Source of the DNA: Nostoc sp. PCC 7107
GTDB taxonomy: Bacteria > Cyanobacteriota > Cyanobacteriia > Cyanobacteriales > Nostocaceae
Assembly (NCBI RefSeq): GCF_000316625.1
Contig: NC_019676.1
Location: 2,202,501-2,266,500 of the forward strand
Length of the DNA stretch: 64,000 nucleotides
Reading direction: 5' to 3'
The notes beneath the pieces were generated by a model. That model was not told where the DNA came from and ran no database searches. It saw only the letters and a program-made list of their open reading frames with translations. The first letter of the stretch is position 1, and every line of letters starts with the position of its first letter. Of this stretch, positions 26,011 through 35,330 are shown piece after piece. The position numbers were made by a program, and so were the translations under genes.

Positions 26011-26317
26011 GTAGTTAATTTCCTACTATTTTTTCAACGGTAGATACCCAGATTTATTAGTCGTAAAATCCTGGATTGAACTACATCTTGCATTAATTAC
26101 TTGATTTCCTAAAAAATATTGCGGGAAAAACAAAATAGTTAATCTTGGGTTTTCAAATATTTAAAAAACCAATGCAGTCTTTATGATTAAAAGCTATTCA
26201 ATTCTGCTTTTAATTGATGTGCATCTACAAAAAATAATGAAATATGATTGTTGCCAGCAAGATGTAATTATTGGAATGCTTATGTTATTTGCCAGCAAAT
26301 ACAAGCATATTAATAAA

Positions 26318-26438
26318 ACTTACGCAGTAATACGCAAAATTAAGGGTTTGATTGAAGATAAAAAGGTATAGAAGTTTAGGTGAGCAAAACCCTTACACCC
26401 CTACGCCCAGCCTTAACATATAGCCTTGGTGCGTAAGT
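26318..26438. mobile_element. 121-bp MITE-like element with ACTTACGCA ends
   Basis: ACTTACGCA (26318-26326) is inverted at TGCGTAAGT (26430-26438). The right end, extended to TGCGTAAGTCCTG, equals the end of the IS630 remnant at 22681-22693 (13 of 13 bases). The inside contains TTACACCCCTACGCCC but no coding frame. The element is probably a non-autonomous derivative of an IS630-type transposon. No clear target duplication could be read. Confidence 0.6.
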
Positions 26439-26448
26439 CCTGATTAAA

Positions 26449-26580
26449 TTAAGGGGGAGTTTCTCCAACTTCAGCCATTACATTGAAGTTAATCATCGGA
26501 GCAAATAAATAAATACTTCCCCGATTACTATAACGGCTTACTTGCAGCCAGTTTTTTGTGTCTGCTGCTGTTTTTATCAT
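26449..26580 (-). pseudogene. Possible truncated small gene (43 codons)
   Basis: ATG at 26580; the protein reads MIKTAADTKNWLQVSRYSNR, then GSIYLFAPMINFNVMAEVGE, and stops at 26449-26451, only 10 bases from the MITE end. The composition is protein-like (alternating hydrophobic residues as in a beta-rich domain). It may be a gene cut by the element, or chance. No family is recognised. Confidence 0.3.
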
Positions 26581-27110
26581 TACGTACACAGAGAATTTAA
26601 TATCTACTCACGCGCCTTTATAGTGACACAATTGATGTGCTTTCACCATCCTAAAAGAGACTTCACAAATTATCATCAAGAAACGATAAAGTTTAAATAT
26701 TAAATATGAAGATTTAAACTTTGGTAAGATTTTAAAATCCGTATTTTCTGAAATCAAGGAAAGAATTATACAAATTTTAATTTTCACACATCAAATAAAC
26801 GAACACAAAACATCAGAAATAATACAGATATTAAAAATTATCTACTGTTGTATTATTTGTATTTTATTAATTGATCAACTTCCCCGTATTCAGCAAGTTT
26901 TTTACTTGCATTCTAGCAAAAAATAATCAACCAATTAATACATAGATAAAGCTAACTTGAAATATTTCCACAAGCATTTAAATATAATTTTATTCTTGTA
27001 ATTGTGTTGGATTTTACAAAAAATGTTTTTATTGAATTACCAAAATACCAATAATTATGAGCTATAGTAAACTTCTCACAGTTTTTAATACTTAATGGAA
27101 GATCATAACT

Positions 27111-27536
27111 ATGCGTTATTTATCACTTTTTTTGTTCAGTATCTTAACACTTGTCGGGTTGAGTACTAATACTATGGCGCTGGCAAATACACAACCCCAA
27201 CTTGCCAAAACATATTTAGCCCAAAAACCCAATTGTGATGACCCGCAAACTCAATTAGAAATTAATATCTGCTCTCAGTTGTCATATCAAAATGCAGATA
27301 AAAAATTAAACCAAGCTTATAAACAACTGTTACCAAAATTGTCAAAGACTAGACAACAAAAATTAATTGCTGCACAGTTAGCCTGGATTAAGTTTCGTGA
27401 CGTTAGTTGTGAGTTTGAAAGAAGTGCATACGAAGGGGGAAGTATTGCACCTGCGATTTATGCTGGCTGCTTAGAAGATGCTACAAAACAGCGTACTCAA
27501 CAATTGCGCGAATATCTTCAACGTGACGATTATTAA
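27111..27536 (+). CDS. Secreted LprI/DUF1311-family protein
   Basis: 141 aa. A signal peptide (LSLFLFSILTLVGLSTNTMALA, cleavage about residue 26) is followed by the DUF1311 (lysozyme inhibitor LprI-like) domain: CDDPQTQLEINICSQLSYQNADKKLNQAYKQL, then LIAAQLAWIKFRDVSCEFE and YAGCLEDATKQRTQQL. Four cysteines in this pattern (Cys39, Cys50, plus one in VSCEFE and one in AGCLED) form the two disulfides of the family. In other bacteria members inhibit lysozyme in the periplasm; for cyanobacteria the role is unknown. Monocistronic. Confidence 0.9.
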   Translation: MRYLSLFLFSILTLVGLSTNTMALANTQPQLAKTYLAQKPNCDDPQTQLEINICSQLSYQNADKKLNQAYKQLLPKLSKTRQQKLIAAQLAWIKFRDVSCEFERSAYEGGSIAPAIYAGCLEDATKQRTQQLREYLQRDDY

Positions 27537-27747
27537 CAAGAAGATAGGAGACAAAAGGGAAAAGTATTCGATGAAGCAGTTTGTTGGTTTGGTATTTTAC
27601 CTAACTGATTACTTGTTTTTTGTAAAAAAATGTAAAGTCAATTCAAAATAAAATTGCTTTTAATTAAGCGATCGCAATCCGTTAAGTCACGCACTGCGGT
27701 AGTCTAGATGAAAGTGAATGTATCGCCTGGTTTGACATAACGTTATT

Positions 27748-28719
27748 ATGACTTCAGTTGTTTCCAGTGCAACCCGCACTATTCGTATTGGTTCTCGTAA
27801 AAGTCAACTTGCTCTAGTTCAAACATACTGGGTAAGAGAGCAATTACAAAGCAGCTTCCCAGATATCACTTTTGAAGTCCACACCATGTCTACCCAAGGC
27901 GACAAAATCCTGGATGTAGCGTTGGCGAAGATTGGCGATAAAGGACTTTTTACTAAAGAACTCGAACTGGGAATGATCAACAAAGAAATTGACTTTGCGG
28001 TTCATTCCCTCAAGGATCTGCCAACGAATTTACCAGAAGGTTTAACACTAGCGGCAATTACGGAACGGGAAAACCCCGCCGATGCACTAGTTGTTCATGA
28101 AAAATATAAAGACAAGCAAATTGAAACTTTGCCAGCAGGTGCAGTAATTGGGACATCTTCATTGAGGCGGTTAGCACAGTTACGCCATCAATTTCCCCAC
28201 TTTACCTTTAAAGATGTGCGCGGTAACTTGAATACCCGCCTGGCAAAACTTGATGCTGGCGAATATGATGCCCTGATTTTAGCAGCTGCCGGCTTACAAC
28301 GTTTGGGTATGGGCGATCGCGTACATCAAATTCTCCCCAAAGAAATTTCTCTCCACGCTGTGGGACAAGGTGCATTGGGGATAGAATGTCGTACTGATGA
28401 TGCAGATTTAATATCCTTACTCAAAGCCATTGAACACCCCGAAACCCGCGATCGCTGTTTAGCAGAAAGATCATTTTTACGGATTCTGGAAGGTGGTTGT
28501 CAAGTACCCATCGGTGTAAATACAGAAATTCATGATGGCAATTTAACCCTCACAGGTGTAGTCGCCAGTGTCGATGGCCAGAAAATCGTCAAAGATACCG
28601 TCACAGGAACAGCCTCTAACGCTGAAGCGTTAGGTGCAGAATTAGCCAAACTCCTGCGGGAACAAGGCGCACAAGAAATTCTTGAAGAAATCTTCGCCGA
28701 AATCCAACGGGGTTCTTAA
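27748..28719 (+). CDS. hemC: Porphobilinogen deaminase (hydroxymethylbilane synthase)
   Basis: 323 aa. Polymerises four porphobilinogen units to hydroxymethylbilane, common step to chlorophyll, haem, bilins and B12. Key motifs are present: [15 protein letters not shown] at the N-terminus, catalytic Asp90 in [19 protein letters not shown] and [14 protein letters not shown], and Cys251 in [11 protein letters not shown], which holds the dipyrromethane cofactor. Full length for the family. It is a single gene and precedes glgA with about 230 bases between; co-transcription is not suggested. HIP1 sites occur in the coding region (GGGCGATCGC near 28312). Confidence 0.97.
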   Translation: MTSVVSSATRTIRIGSRKSQLALVQTYWVREQLQSSFPDITFEVHTMSTQGDKILDVALAKIGDKGLFTKELELGMINKEIDFAVHSLKDLPTNLPEGLTLAAITERENPADALVVHEKYKDKQIETLPAGAVIGTSSLRRLAQLRHQFPHFTFKDVRGNLNTRLAKLDAGEYDALILAAAGLQRLGMGDRVHQILPKEISLHAVGQGALGIECRTDDADLISLLKAIEHPETRDRCLAERSFLRILEGGCQVPIGVNTEIHDGNLTLTGVVASVDGQKIVKDTVTGTASNAEALGAELAKLLREQGAQEILEEIFAEIQRGS

Positions 28720-28948
28720 AATACCGGCAAACAGATGTGGTTAGATAAGAATTGAGCTAAAAGGATGAAGTGTAAAGGATACAGGATCAAAAATCGGTAC
28801 ATGACTCACCCGTAATTAGTGCGGTCAAGATGCGTTGTTTCCGAGATTCCTGCCCCATTCTTACATAGGAGAAGTACCTTTATACTTCAGACTTCCAACT
28901 TCAGAATTTTCATAAATATTAGGCAGAACCGGGGAAACAACAAAGACC

Positions 28949-30370
28949 ATGCGGATTCTATTCGTTGCAGCAGAAGCAGCTCCCGTTGCGAAAGTAGGAG
29001 GAATGGGTGATGTTGTGGGAGCATTACCTAAAGTCTTGAGAGAAATGGGGCATGATGTCCGCATATTCCTGCCTTATTACGGCTTTTTACCAGACAAAAT
29101 GGAAGTCCCTAAAGACCCTATTTGGTGGGGATATGCCATGTTTCAGGACTTTGCAGTTTACGAAAGTGTACTGCCCGGTACTGATGTTCCTTTGTATTTA
29201 TTTGGACATCCTGCTTTTAATCCTCGCCGGGTCTATGGAGGAGAAGATGAAGATTGGCGGTTCACCTTTTTTGCGAATGGTGCAGCTGAATTCTGCTGGA
29301 ATTACTGGAAACCAGACGTTATCCACTGTCATGATTGGCACACAGGGATGATTCCTGTATGGATGCACCAAGACCCAGATATCACCACAGTGTTTACCAT
29401 TCATAACCTGGCTTATCAAGGGCCGTGGCGTTGGTATTTGGATAAAATTACTTGGTGTCCTTGGTATATGCAGGGACACAATACAATGGCAGCTGCGGTG
29501 CAATTTGCTGATAGGGTAAATACTGTTTCCCCAACTTATGCCGAACAAATTCAAACACCTGCTTACGGTGAAACTATTGAAGGTTTACTGTCATTTATTA
29601 GCGGTAAACTATCAGGGATTGTTAATGGGATAGATACTGAGATTTATAACCCAGCAGATGATAAATATATTACTCAGACTTTCACTACCGATACTTTAGA
29701 TCAACGTAAGAAAAACAAAATTGCTTTACAAGAAGAAATGGGTTTAGAGGTCAACTCTCAAGCCTTTTTAATCGGGATGGTGAGCCGATTAGTCGAGCAA
29801 AAAGGCTTAGATTTGGTCATTCAAATTTTAGATCGCTTCATGGCCTATACAGATGCCCAATTTGTGTTGTTAGGGACAGGCGATCGCTATTATGAAACTC
29901 AAATGTGGCAATTAGCATCCCGCTATCCCGGACGTATGGCTACTTATTTGCTGTATAACGATGCCCTATCCCGGCGGATATATGCGGGTACTGATGCCTT
30001 TTTAATGCCTAGTCGTTTTGAACCCTGCGGTATTAGCCAAATGATGGCGATGCGTTACGGTTCCGTCCCCATCGTCCGCCGTACTGGGGGATTAGTTGAC
30101 ACTGTAACCCACCACGACCCAGTTAATGAAGCTGGTACAGGTTATTGCTTTGACCGCTACGAACCCTTGGATTTGTTTACCTGCATGATTCGCGCTTGGG
30201 AAGGTTTTCGTTTCAAACCTCAGTGGGGCGAACTGCAAAAACGCGGGATGAATCAAGACTTTAGTTGGTATCGTTCAGCCAAGCAATACGATAAATTGTA
30301 TCGTTCAATGTTTGGTTTACCAGACCCAGAGGAAGCAGCACCACAGCCAGAGTTAGTTTTAAATCAGTAG
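28949..30370 (+). CDS. glgA: Glycogen synthase (ADP-glucose type, GT5)
   Basis: 473 aa. Transfers glucose from ADP-glucose to the glycogen non-reducing end. The ADP-glucose loop KVGGMGDV starts at Lys15, and further GT5 motifs are [55 protein letters not shown], and [33 protein letters not shown]. The length and the ending agree with bacterial GlgA. Cyanobacteria of this group carry two GlgA paralogues; which one this is cannot be told from the sequence alone. It fits with the debranching enzyme at 8744. A dispersed repeat follows. Confidence 0.97.
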   Translation: MRILFVAAEAAPVAKVGGMGDVVGALPKVLREMGHDVRIFLPYYGFLPDKMEVPKDPIWWGYAMFQDFAVYESVLPGTDVPLYLFGHPAFNPRRVYGGEDEDWRFTFFANGAAEFCWNYWKPDVIHCHDWHTGMIPVWMHQDPDITTVFTIHNLAYQGPWRWYLDKITWCPWYMQGHNTMAAAVQFADRVNTVSPTYAEQIQTPAYGETIEGLLSFISGKLSGIVNGIDTEIYNPADDKYITQTFTTDTLDQRKKNKIALQEEMGLEVNSQAFLIGMVSRLVEQKGLDLVIQILDRFMAYTDAQFVLLGTGDRYYETQMWQLASRYPGRMATYLLYNDALSRRIYAGTDAFLMPSRFEPCGISQMMAMRYGSVPIVRRTGGLVDTVTHHDPVNEAGTGYCFDRYEPLDLFTCMIRAWEGFRFKPQWGELQKRGMNQDFSWYRSAKQYDKLYRSMFGLPDPEEAAPQPELVLNQ

Positions 30371-30375
30371 GTTTT

Positions 30376-30470
30376 TTAACGCAAAGTGGCGCAGAGGTTA
30401 ACGCAGAGGAACACGGAGTTTTTGTTTTGCTTCTGCGTTCATCTGCGTCTATCCGCGGTTAATTACTGTC
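30376..30470. repeat. ACGCAGAGG / TCTGCGT dispersed repeat behind glgA
   Basis: AACGCAAAGTGGCGCAGAGG is followed by AACGCAGAGGAACACGGAG and then by CTTCTGCGTTCATCTGCGT, a complementary composition that can fold back on the first half. The first part recurs at 8363-8382. The repeat lies between the glgA stop and the Imm11-like gene. Confidence 0.7.
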
Positions 30471-30528
30471 TAAATATTTTGCACAATCTAAAAAATTCGA
30501 TTTTAGGTATGACCAACTCCAAAGCATT

Positions 30529-31059
30529 ATGAATTGGTATAGACCAATAATTGAAGCTGATAACTATGATGGTCTAGTTTGTATTAATAGAGAAGATGCT
30601 GTCTTCGTTTCTAACTTTAATAGAGACTGGTATCGCTACCGAAAAAACGTTGAGTGGAAAAAGATTCTTGTTGAAACTTATTCAGAAGAGCAAGTAGGCG
30701 ACTTTCCTAGTTTTATTGCTCAAGAACTTGTGTTTAATGAAAGAGCATGGCAAGTAATACAACCACTAATTGCAACTTCTGTTGAGCCACTTCCTCTTAT
30801 TTGTAAAGATGGGAAGCAGTATATAACTCTAAAAATTCTTGATTTAGTTGATTGCTTAGATTATTCTCGATCAGTATATCGACAATCTGCTGGTGGTTTT
30901 ATACAGATTGATTTATACTTTTTTCATGAGCAGATGATAGCAGGTAAAGATATTTTTTGGCTATCAAAAGCTTATCATACTGTTGTTTCACAAAAGTTTA
31001 AAAACATTATAGAAGAAAATAAACTGAAAGGTTTATCATTTAGAAAACTCTGCGGATAA
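30529..31059 (+). CDS. Imm11-like (DUF1629-type) protein
   Basis: 176 aa. No signal peptide. The N-terminal part is DGLVCINREDAVFVSNFNRD. The C-terminal third (FFHEQMIAGKDIFWLSKAYH, then VVSQKFKNIIEENKLKGLSF) reads like the end of Imm11/DUF1629 proteins, in which IF-LK..., ...VS..F...IE...L.G..F is the usual pattern. That family is predicted to contain immunity proteins against polymorphic toxins. The gene overlaps the next one by one base (TAATG), so the two are translationally coupled. There is no toxin in the window, so the pairing is only with an Rpn-type nuclease. The family call is by pattern, not by search. Confidence 0.6.
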   Translation: MNWYRPIIEADNYDGLVCINREDAVFVSNFNRDWYRYRKNVEWKKILVETYSEEQVGDFPSFIAQELVFNERAWQVIQPLIATSVEPLPLICKDGKQYITLKILDLVDCLDYSRSVYRQSAGGFIQIDLYFFHEQMIAGKDIFWLSKAYHTVVSQKFKNIIEENKLKGLSFRKLCG

Positions 31060-32003
31060 TGACTGAGGAACGAGAAAGAGCCGATAATGATTCGCCGTGG
31101 AAAGAAATTTTAGAAGCATACTTTCCTCAAGCGATGCAGTTTTTCTTCCCCCAAACAGCAGCACTTATAAACTGGCAACGTCCCCACGAGTTTCTCGATA
31201 AGGAATTTCAACAAATATCTCGTGAAGCCGAACTGGGGAGAAGATACGCCGATAAATTAGTCAAAGTTTGGCAAATTGACGGGGAAGAAGTTTGGCTGTT
31301 AATTCATATCGAAATTCAGGCGAAACCAGAAGATAATTTCGCCGAAAGGATGTTTTCTTACAACCTGCGAATTTTTGATAAATTTGCTAAACCAGCCATC
31401 AGCCTAGCAATTTTGTGTGATGCTGACTCCACTTGGAGACCAACTGAATATAGTTACAATTATCCTGATTGCAGTCTGGTTTTTAAATTTGGTACCGTCA
31501 AACTGCTGGATTATCAAAACCGCTGGACAGAATTAGCAGCCAGCGACAACCCTTTTGCGACAGTTGTCATGGCGCATTTAAAAACGCAGCAAACTAGCAA
31601 ACAGCCAGGAGAACGGAAAAATTGGAAATTCAGCTTAATTCGCCGACTCTACGAACAAGGGCTAGAAGAAAGAGACATTCGTAACCTCTATCGTTTTATC
31701 GATTGGGTTATGATTTTACCAAAAGCATTAGAAGCAGAATTTTGGCAAGACTTTAAGTTATTCGAGCAGGAGCTTACTATGCCTTACATAACTACAGGCG
31801 AGCGCATTGGCTACGAGCGAGGCAAAGAGGAACAAACACAAGCACTTGTTTTAAAACTACTGCAAAGACGGGTAGGAAATTTACCCGACGAAGTTCGTCA
31901 ACAAGTTCAAAGTCTTTCTCTAGAACAATTGGAAGCACTGGGTGAGGCTTTATTAGATTTTAGTAACATTAACGACTTACTTAATTGGTTAGCAGTGAAT
32001 TAA
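31059..32003 (+). CDS. Rpn-family PD-(D/E)XK nuclease/transposase-like protein with DUF4351 tail
   Basis: 314 aa, start overlapping the previous stop (TAATG). The N-terminal 210 residues match the Rpn/YhgA-type domain: FFFPQTAALINWQRPHEFLDKEFQ, RRYADKLVKVW, then the nuclease signature ADK...HIEIQAKP with acidic and Lys residues spaced as in PD-(D/E)XK enzymes. The C-terminal 70 residues are DUF4351: LLQRRVGNLPDEVRQQVQSL, LSLEQLEALGEALLDF, LNWL. Rpn proteins promote recombination by cutting DNA. A 77-aa ORF directly downstream is a copy of the tail. Full length, and the nuclease residues look intact. Confidence 0.88.
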   Translation: MTEERERADNDSPWKEILEAYFPQAMQFFFPQTAALINWQRPHEFLDKEFQQISREAELGRRYADKLVKVWQIDGEEVWLLIHIEIQAKPEDNFAERMFSYNLRIFDKFAKPAISLAILCDADSTWRPTEYSYNYPDCSLVFKFGTVKLLDYQNRWTELAASDNPFATVVMAHLKTQQTSKQPGERKNWKFSLIRRLYEQGLEERDIRNLYRFIDWVMILPKALEAEFWQDFKLFEQELTMPYITTGERIGYERGKEEQTQALVLKLLQRRVGNLPDEVRQQVQSLSLEQLEALGEALLDFSNINDLLNWLAVN

Positions 32004-32053
32004 AAACATTTTGGACTGATGAAAGTAATTAATAATTATTAGAAAAGCATGGC

Positions 32054-32287
32054 ATGAGTTATATAACTACAGGCGAGCGTATTGGCTACGAGCGAGGAAA
32101 AGAGGAACAAACACAAGCACTTGTTTTAAGACAACTACAAAGACGGGTAGGAAATTTAGCTGACGAAGTTCGTCAACAAGTTCAAAGTCTTTCTCTAGAA
32201 CAATTGGAAGCACTGAGTGAGGCTTTATTAGATTTTAGTGCGATCGCTGATTTACTCAACTGGTTACAAACCAATCAAACAGTATAG
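32054..32287 (+). CDS. Duplicated DUF4351 tail of the Rpn protein as a separate ORF
   Basis: 77 aa, MSYITTGERIGYERGKEEQT onward. It repeats residues about 237-312 of the preceding protein with few changes (LRQLQRRVGNLADEVRQQVQ). At the DNA level the block 31784-31985 is copied at 32059-32260 with about nine of ten bases identical. It has its own ATG, but only a weak ribosome binding site. It may be translated as a free DUF4351 domain, or it may be a remnant of a second rpn gene that lost its 5' end. Confidence 0.65.
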   Translation: MSYITTGERIGYERGKEEQTQALVLRQLQRRVGNLADEVRQQVQSLSLEQLEALSEALLDFSAIADLLNWLQTNQTV

Positions 32288-32301
32288 TTTAAGTTTTGTA
32301 A

Positions 32302-32904
32302 CTAATAAAAGTAAAAAATAATCCTCACTTCTTTTGGCGAACCTAAAAGTAATAATTCTCCAAAAAAATAATCAAGAAATTCAGAACCAACAAATTCTCT
32401 ATAACTTTCTATCCAACTGATTTGTAAAATATCCGATTTAGGCGGATAATTCGGATTAAGAGAATATAATTTTGCTTCCTCCGGCCATTGTTCGTAAGGG
32501 AATGGCTGATTACTAGAAAACAAGTTTGCGTACTGTGGTTCAACCAAGCCGTAAAATGTAATGGGTTTTTCCCAATCAAAATTGAGCAATTCTTGAACCA
32601 TAAGCCAAGAAGCATCCCAACAATCATCATCTTGAATATGCGATTTCAAAAAAGGTGAAAGGTCTTGTGGCAGACCTCGTGGTCGAGATATAGGTCTGAT
32701 ATCTGCACCATACCACCGTAAAAATCTTTCTTGACGGACACCAGCTAGAACAGCAAAAAACTCATAGTGTGTGCCGATATCTATTCTTTTTAGAGGTGAA
32801 AATTCTGCGGTTGATTTTTTTAGACCCCGACCTTTTGGTTTTAGCACTGCTGTCCATTGTCCATTTTGTAGAGACTCTACAAATATTTGGATTTGAGTAC
32901 TCAT
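32302..32904 (-). CDS. Conserved hypothetical protein
   Basis: 200 aa from the ATG at 32904 (MSTQIQIFVESLQNGQWTAV); a TTG 60 bases upstream overlaps the end of wecB. No signal peptide or membrane segment. The protein is Trp/Tyr/Phe-rich and ends FLDYFFGELLLLGSPKEVRI. No catalytic motif is recognised. It lies immediately downstream of wecB on the same strand and is likely co-transcribed; the stop of wecB and the possible TTG start overlap. A distant relation to phage- or toxin-associated hypothetical proteins is possible, but I cannot support one. Confidence 0.75.
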   Translation of the reverse strand: MSTQIQIFVESLQNGQWTAVLKPKGRGLKKSTAEFSPLKRIDIGTHYEFFAVLAGVRQERFLRWYGADIRPISRPRGLPQDLSPFLKSHIQDDDCWDASWLMVQELLNFDWEKPITFYGLVEPQYANLFSSNQPFPYEQWPEEAKLYSLNPNYPPKSDILQISWIESYREFVGSEFLDYFFGELLLLGSPKEVRIIFYFY

Positions 32905-32960
32905 AATTGGTGCAAATAAATTATTTTTTTTGGGAAAGGCGTTTTGCCTCTCCCTATTTA

Positions 32961-34076
32961 TCAACCCACTCCCAAATAATTCTTTACAATCTGCAAAATT
33001 CGCTCGGCTGCATGGCCGTCACCAAAAGGATTTATAGCATTAGCCATTGCATCATACGCCGCCGGGTTACTCAACAACTCCGCTGCCGCAGTTAAAATAC
33101 TCTCGCTTTCAGTTCCCACTAATTTAGCTGTACCCGCCGTTACCGCTTCAGGACGTTCTGTGGTTTCTCGCAAAACTAATACTGGTTTACCTAAACTGGG
33201 TGCTTCTTCTTGCAAACCACCAGAATCAGTTAATAAAAAATGCGATCGCCCAATTGCACCCACTAATTCGGCATAATCTAAAGGTTCGGTTAAAAATACT
33301 CGCTGATGTTGCCCTAATAATGCTTGCAATGGTTCCCTAACTGTCGGGTTGCGATGCAGTGGTAACACCAAAGCAGTATCAGCAAACTTATCTAATATTT
33401 GCAGAAAACCTTGAGCGATCGCTTGTAATGGTTCTCCCCAATTTTCCCGACGGTGAACTGTAGACAACAACACGCGATATTCATTCCAGTTCAAACCAGG
33501 GACATTACAAGCTGGTTGACTCGCCGCCACATTCAACAGTGCATCAATAACTGTATTCCCCGTCAGGTGAATTTCGCCCAACACCCCAGAACGTTGTAAA
33601 TTCTCTACCGCCAAAGTCGTTGGCGCAAAATGCAGTTGCGTAATTTGGGAAATTAAGCGTCGATTCGCTTCTTCTGGATAAGGATTGTAAATATTATCAG
33701 TTCTTAACCCTGCTTCTACATGACCGACAGGAATTTTTTGATAAAAAGCTGCCAAAGCCGCAGCAAAAGCTGTTGTCGTATCTCCTTGGACGATAACTAA
33801 ATCTGGTTTATTTTTTTGAAATAACTCTTCTAGTCCGCGTAAGCTGCGACAGGTAATATCACTTAAAGATTGTTGAGGCTGCATAATCTCTAGATCTTCA
33901 TCTGCTTTCAGGTTAAACAGTTGCATTACTTGTTCAACCATCTCCCGATGCTGTCCAGTTAAAATTACTCGCAACTTAAAGCTAGGAGATTTTTGAAAAA
34001 CCTGAATCACAGGCGCTAATTTAATCGCCTCTGGACGTGTACCTAAGATAATGCCAACTCGCTTTTGATTAGTCAT
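32961..34076 (-). CDS. wecB: UDP-N-acetylglucosamine 2-epimerase (non-hydrolysing)
   Basis: 371 aa from MTNQKRVGIILGTRPEAIKL. It converts UDP-GlcNAc to UDP-ManNAc for surface polysaccharide. Motifs: GTRPEAIKLAPV, TGQHREMVEQVM, VQGDTTTAFAAALAAF, GHVEAGLRTDNIYNPYPEE, TGNTVIDAL, STVHRRENWGEPL, LTDSGGLQEEAPSLGKPVLVLRETTERPEAV. All match the WecB family, including the catalytic acidic residues and the allosteric region. A second ATG seven codons upstream is also in frame, but lies in a TAGTCATT repeat. No other polysaccharide genes are adjacent. Confidence 0.96.
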   Translation of the reverse strand: MTNQKRVGIILGTRPEAIKLAPVIQVFQKSPSFKLRVILTGQHREMVEQVMQLFNLKADEDLEIMQPQQSLSDITCRSLRGLEELFQKNKPDLVIVQGDTTTAFAAALAAFYQKIPVGHVEAGLRTDNIYNPYPEEANRRLISQITQLHFAPTTLAVENLQRSGVLGEIHLTGNTVIDALLNVAASQPACNVPGLNWNEYRVLLSTVHRRENWGEPLQAIAQGFLQILDKFADTALVLPLHRNPTVREPLQALLGQHQRVFLTEPLDYAELVGAIGRSHFLLTDSGGLQEEAPSLGKPVLVLRETTERPEAVTAGTAKLVGTESESILTAAAELLSNPAAYDAMANAINPFGDGHAAERILQIVKNYLGVG

Positions 34077-34082
34077 GGCTAT

Positions 34083-34135
34083 ATAGTCATTAGTCATTGG
34101 TCAATAATAAATGGTCAATCACTACAAATGACAAA
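34083..34135. repeat. TTGACTA/ATGACTA-type heptamer repeats upstream of wecB
   Basis: GTCATTAGTCATTGGTCAA and AATGGTCAATCACTA are imperfect copies with a seven-base spacing, the same class as at 17105-17155. Confidence 0.6.
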
Positions 34136-34167
34136 TGACTAAGAACAAAGCACAAATAATAAACATG

Positions 34168-34188
34168 AAAAAACCCGGCTGAACCGGG
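34168..34188 (-). terminator. Rho-independent terminator of the small membrane-protein gene
   Basis: On the minus strand CCCGG-TTCAG-CCGGG is followed by TTTTTTC, a compact GC stem with a T run. It starts about 40 bases after the stop codon of the membrane-protein gene. Confidence 0.88.
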
Positions 34189-34230
34189 CAGATGTACTGT
34201 TTGTCATGTTTAACGCAATAGTTATTTGAG

Positions 34231-34611
34231 TTATTTGATTTCACAAGTTAAAGGACAAGCTGCATATACAGAGGTCTGTTGTAATTCTTCAGATTCTCCA
34301 TGCAACCAGCTTAACCATTTGATTTGACTGGGGTGTACACCTTTGAGTGTCAGAACAGCAGCTGCGATCACAACTGCCAAAATATTGAATAAAATTAACC
34401 CACCGCCTACTAGTAAAACTGCACTAACAGGCATCACTGATTGTAAAACAATCGACAACAGACATCCAACCGTAGCCATCAAAACAACTAATGGAAAACC
34501 GACAACTAACAAACATACTGCCAACGTGAAAGTCCATATCAAAAAGCTTTTAATCATCATTAAGGAGTAGGTCTTTCCGAGATTAGAGCTTTGAGTTTGA
34601 GCCAAAACCAT
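34231..34611 (-). CDS. Small three-helix membrane protein, cyanobacterial, unknown function
   Basis: 126 aa from the ATG at 34611, which has AGGAGG eight bases upstream; an upstream start adds 23 residues with no support. Three hydrophobic segments are evident: FLIWTFTLAVCLLVVGFPLVV, GCLLSIVLQSVMPVSAVLLV and LILFNILAVVIAAAVLTL. The C-terminus (HPSQIKWLSWLHGESEELQQ) is polar and ends with two Cys (YAACPLTCEIK). It has no known motif. Single gene with a terminator behind it. Confidence 0.85.
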   Translation of the reverse strand: MVLAQTQSSNLGKTYSLMMIKSFLIWTFTLAVCLLVVGFPLVVLMATVGCLLSIVLQSVMPVSAVLLVGGGLILFNILAVVIAAAVLTLKGVHPSQIKWLSWLHGESEELQQTSVYAACPLTCEIK

Positions 34612-35330
34612 GACTTTTCCTCCTACAGGTACACAGCAATAAACGTAAATTTCAGTTAGATACCGCTGTTGGCGAATCAACTGATTCCTTCAGTGAATTC
34701 CAGTATATAAACAGGACTAGGAAAAATGAGCATTTAGTAACTTAACTTTACAGTTAATTTTTTGTAATTATGAATGTAAAGTTCAGTTGCTTTCTTGCTA
34801 GATCACTAGTTCCTGCTATCTACCTCAAGGAGTAGAAGCCCCATCACATCAGCTTGTAAAGGATAGTTTCAATGCCTCAAATTGATCCCCTTAATATTTC
34901 TTATAAAAAAGAGTACTGTCTCTCATAATTCGTCTATCTATCTGAAAAAAATACCTGCTGCTGATTTGGCTTTTAATTGCTAGTAAATTACCGTGATTTT
35001 GGGGAAAATTTTCTCATCTAAAAGCAAGAGATTTTCAAGATTCAATAAAAGTATTAATTATTGCTCTAATTTACCAGGGTTATTACTGAAGGATATCTCA
35101 GGATATAATGTGCTAAACAGGTGTATATGGACTTAATGTATTTCTAACATAATGGCAAAACTTGTATGTCATATAAAAAAGTATACTAGCAGCCATGCCA
35201 AATGTAACGAAATATTGCTTTAAAGTGTTCAGCTAAGGAACAGCAACAAACCTGCTGTCCGCCGTCCTTAGAATCACCGAGACAGCTTTTTTGCAGATTC
35301 AACTTGATAACTGCTTAATTTTGAAGATAT
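34612..35330. other. Spacer and leader upstream of the PilT gene, with possible attenuator
   Basis: About 700 bases without a convincing gene. The 3' part has two competing stem possibilities listed separately at 35233-35292. Confidence 0.55.
35233..35292 (+). promoter_or_regulatory. Possible attenuator-like leader before the PilT gene
   Basis: CTAAGGA (35233-35239) can pair with TCCTTAG (35265-35271). Its loop contains GCTGTC (35254-35259), which can pair with GACAGC (35281-35286) followed by six T (35287-35292), a short terminator-like hairpin. The two stems interlock, so they could be alternatives or a pseudoknot. It ends 38 bases before the ATG. The terminator stem is only six base pairs, so the idea is tentative. 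Confidence 0.35.

Larger units (their letters stand above)
26011..27110. other. 1.1-kb AT-rich spacer with a small transposon-like repeat
   Basis: Holds the 121-bp element at 26318-26438 and a possible small frame at 26449-26580 (both listed). The rest is very AT-rich. The 62-codon frame at 26183-26371 has no protein-like features and runs into the element, so I reject it. Promoter of the LprI-like gene should lie near 27060-27100. Confidence 0.6.

Noticed and set aside
26183-26371. 62-codon plus-strand frame
   Set aside because: Ends inside the MITE-like element and has no protein-like pattern.
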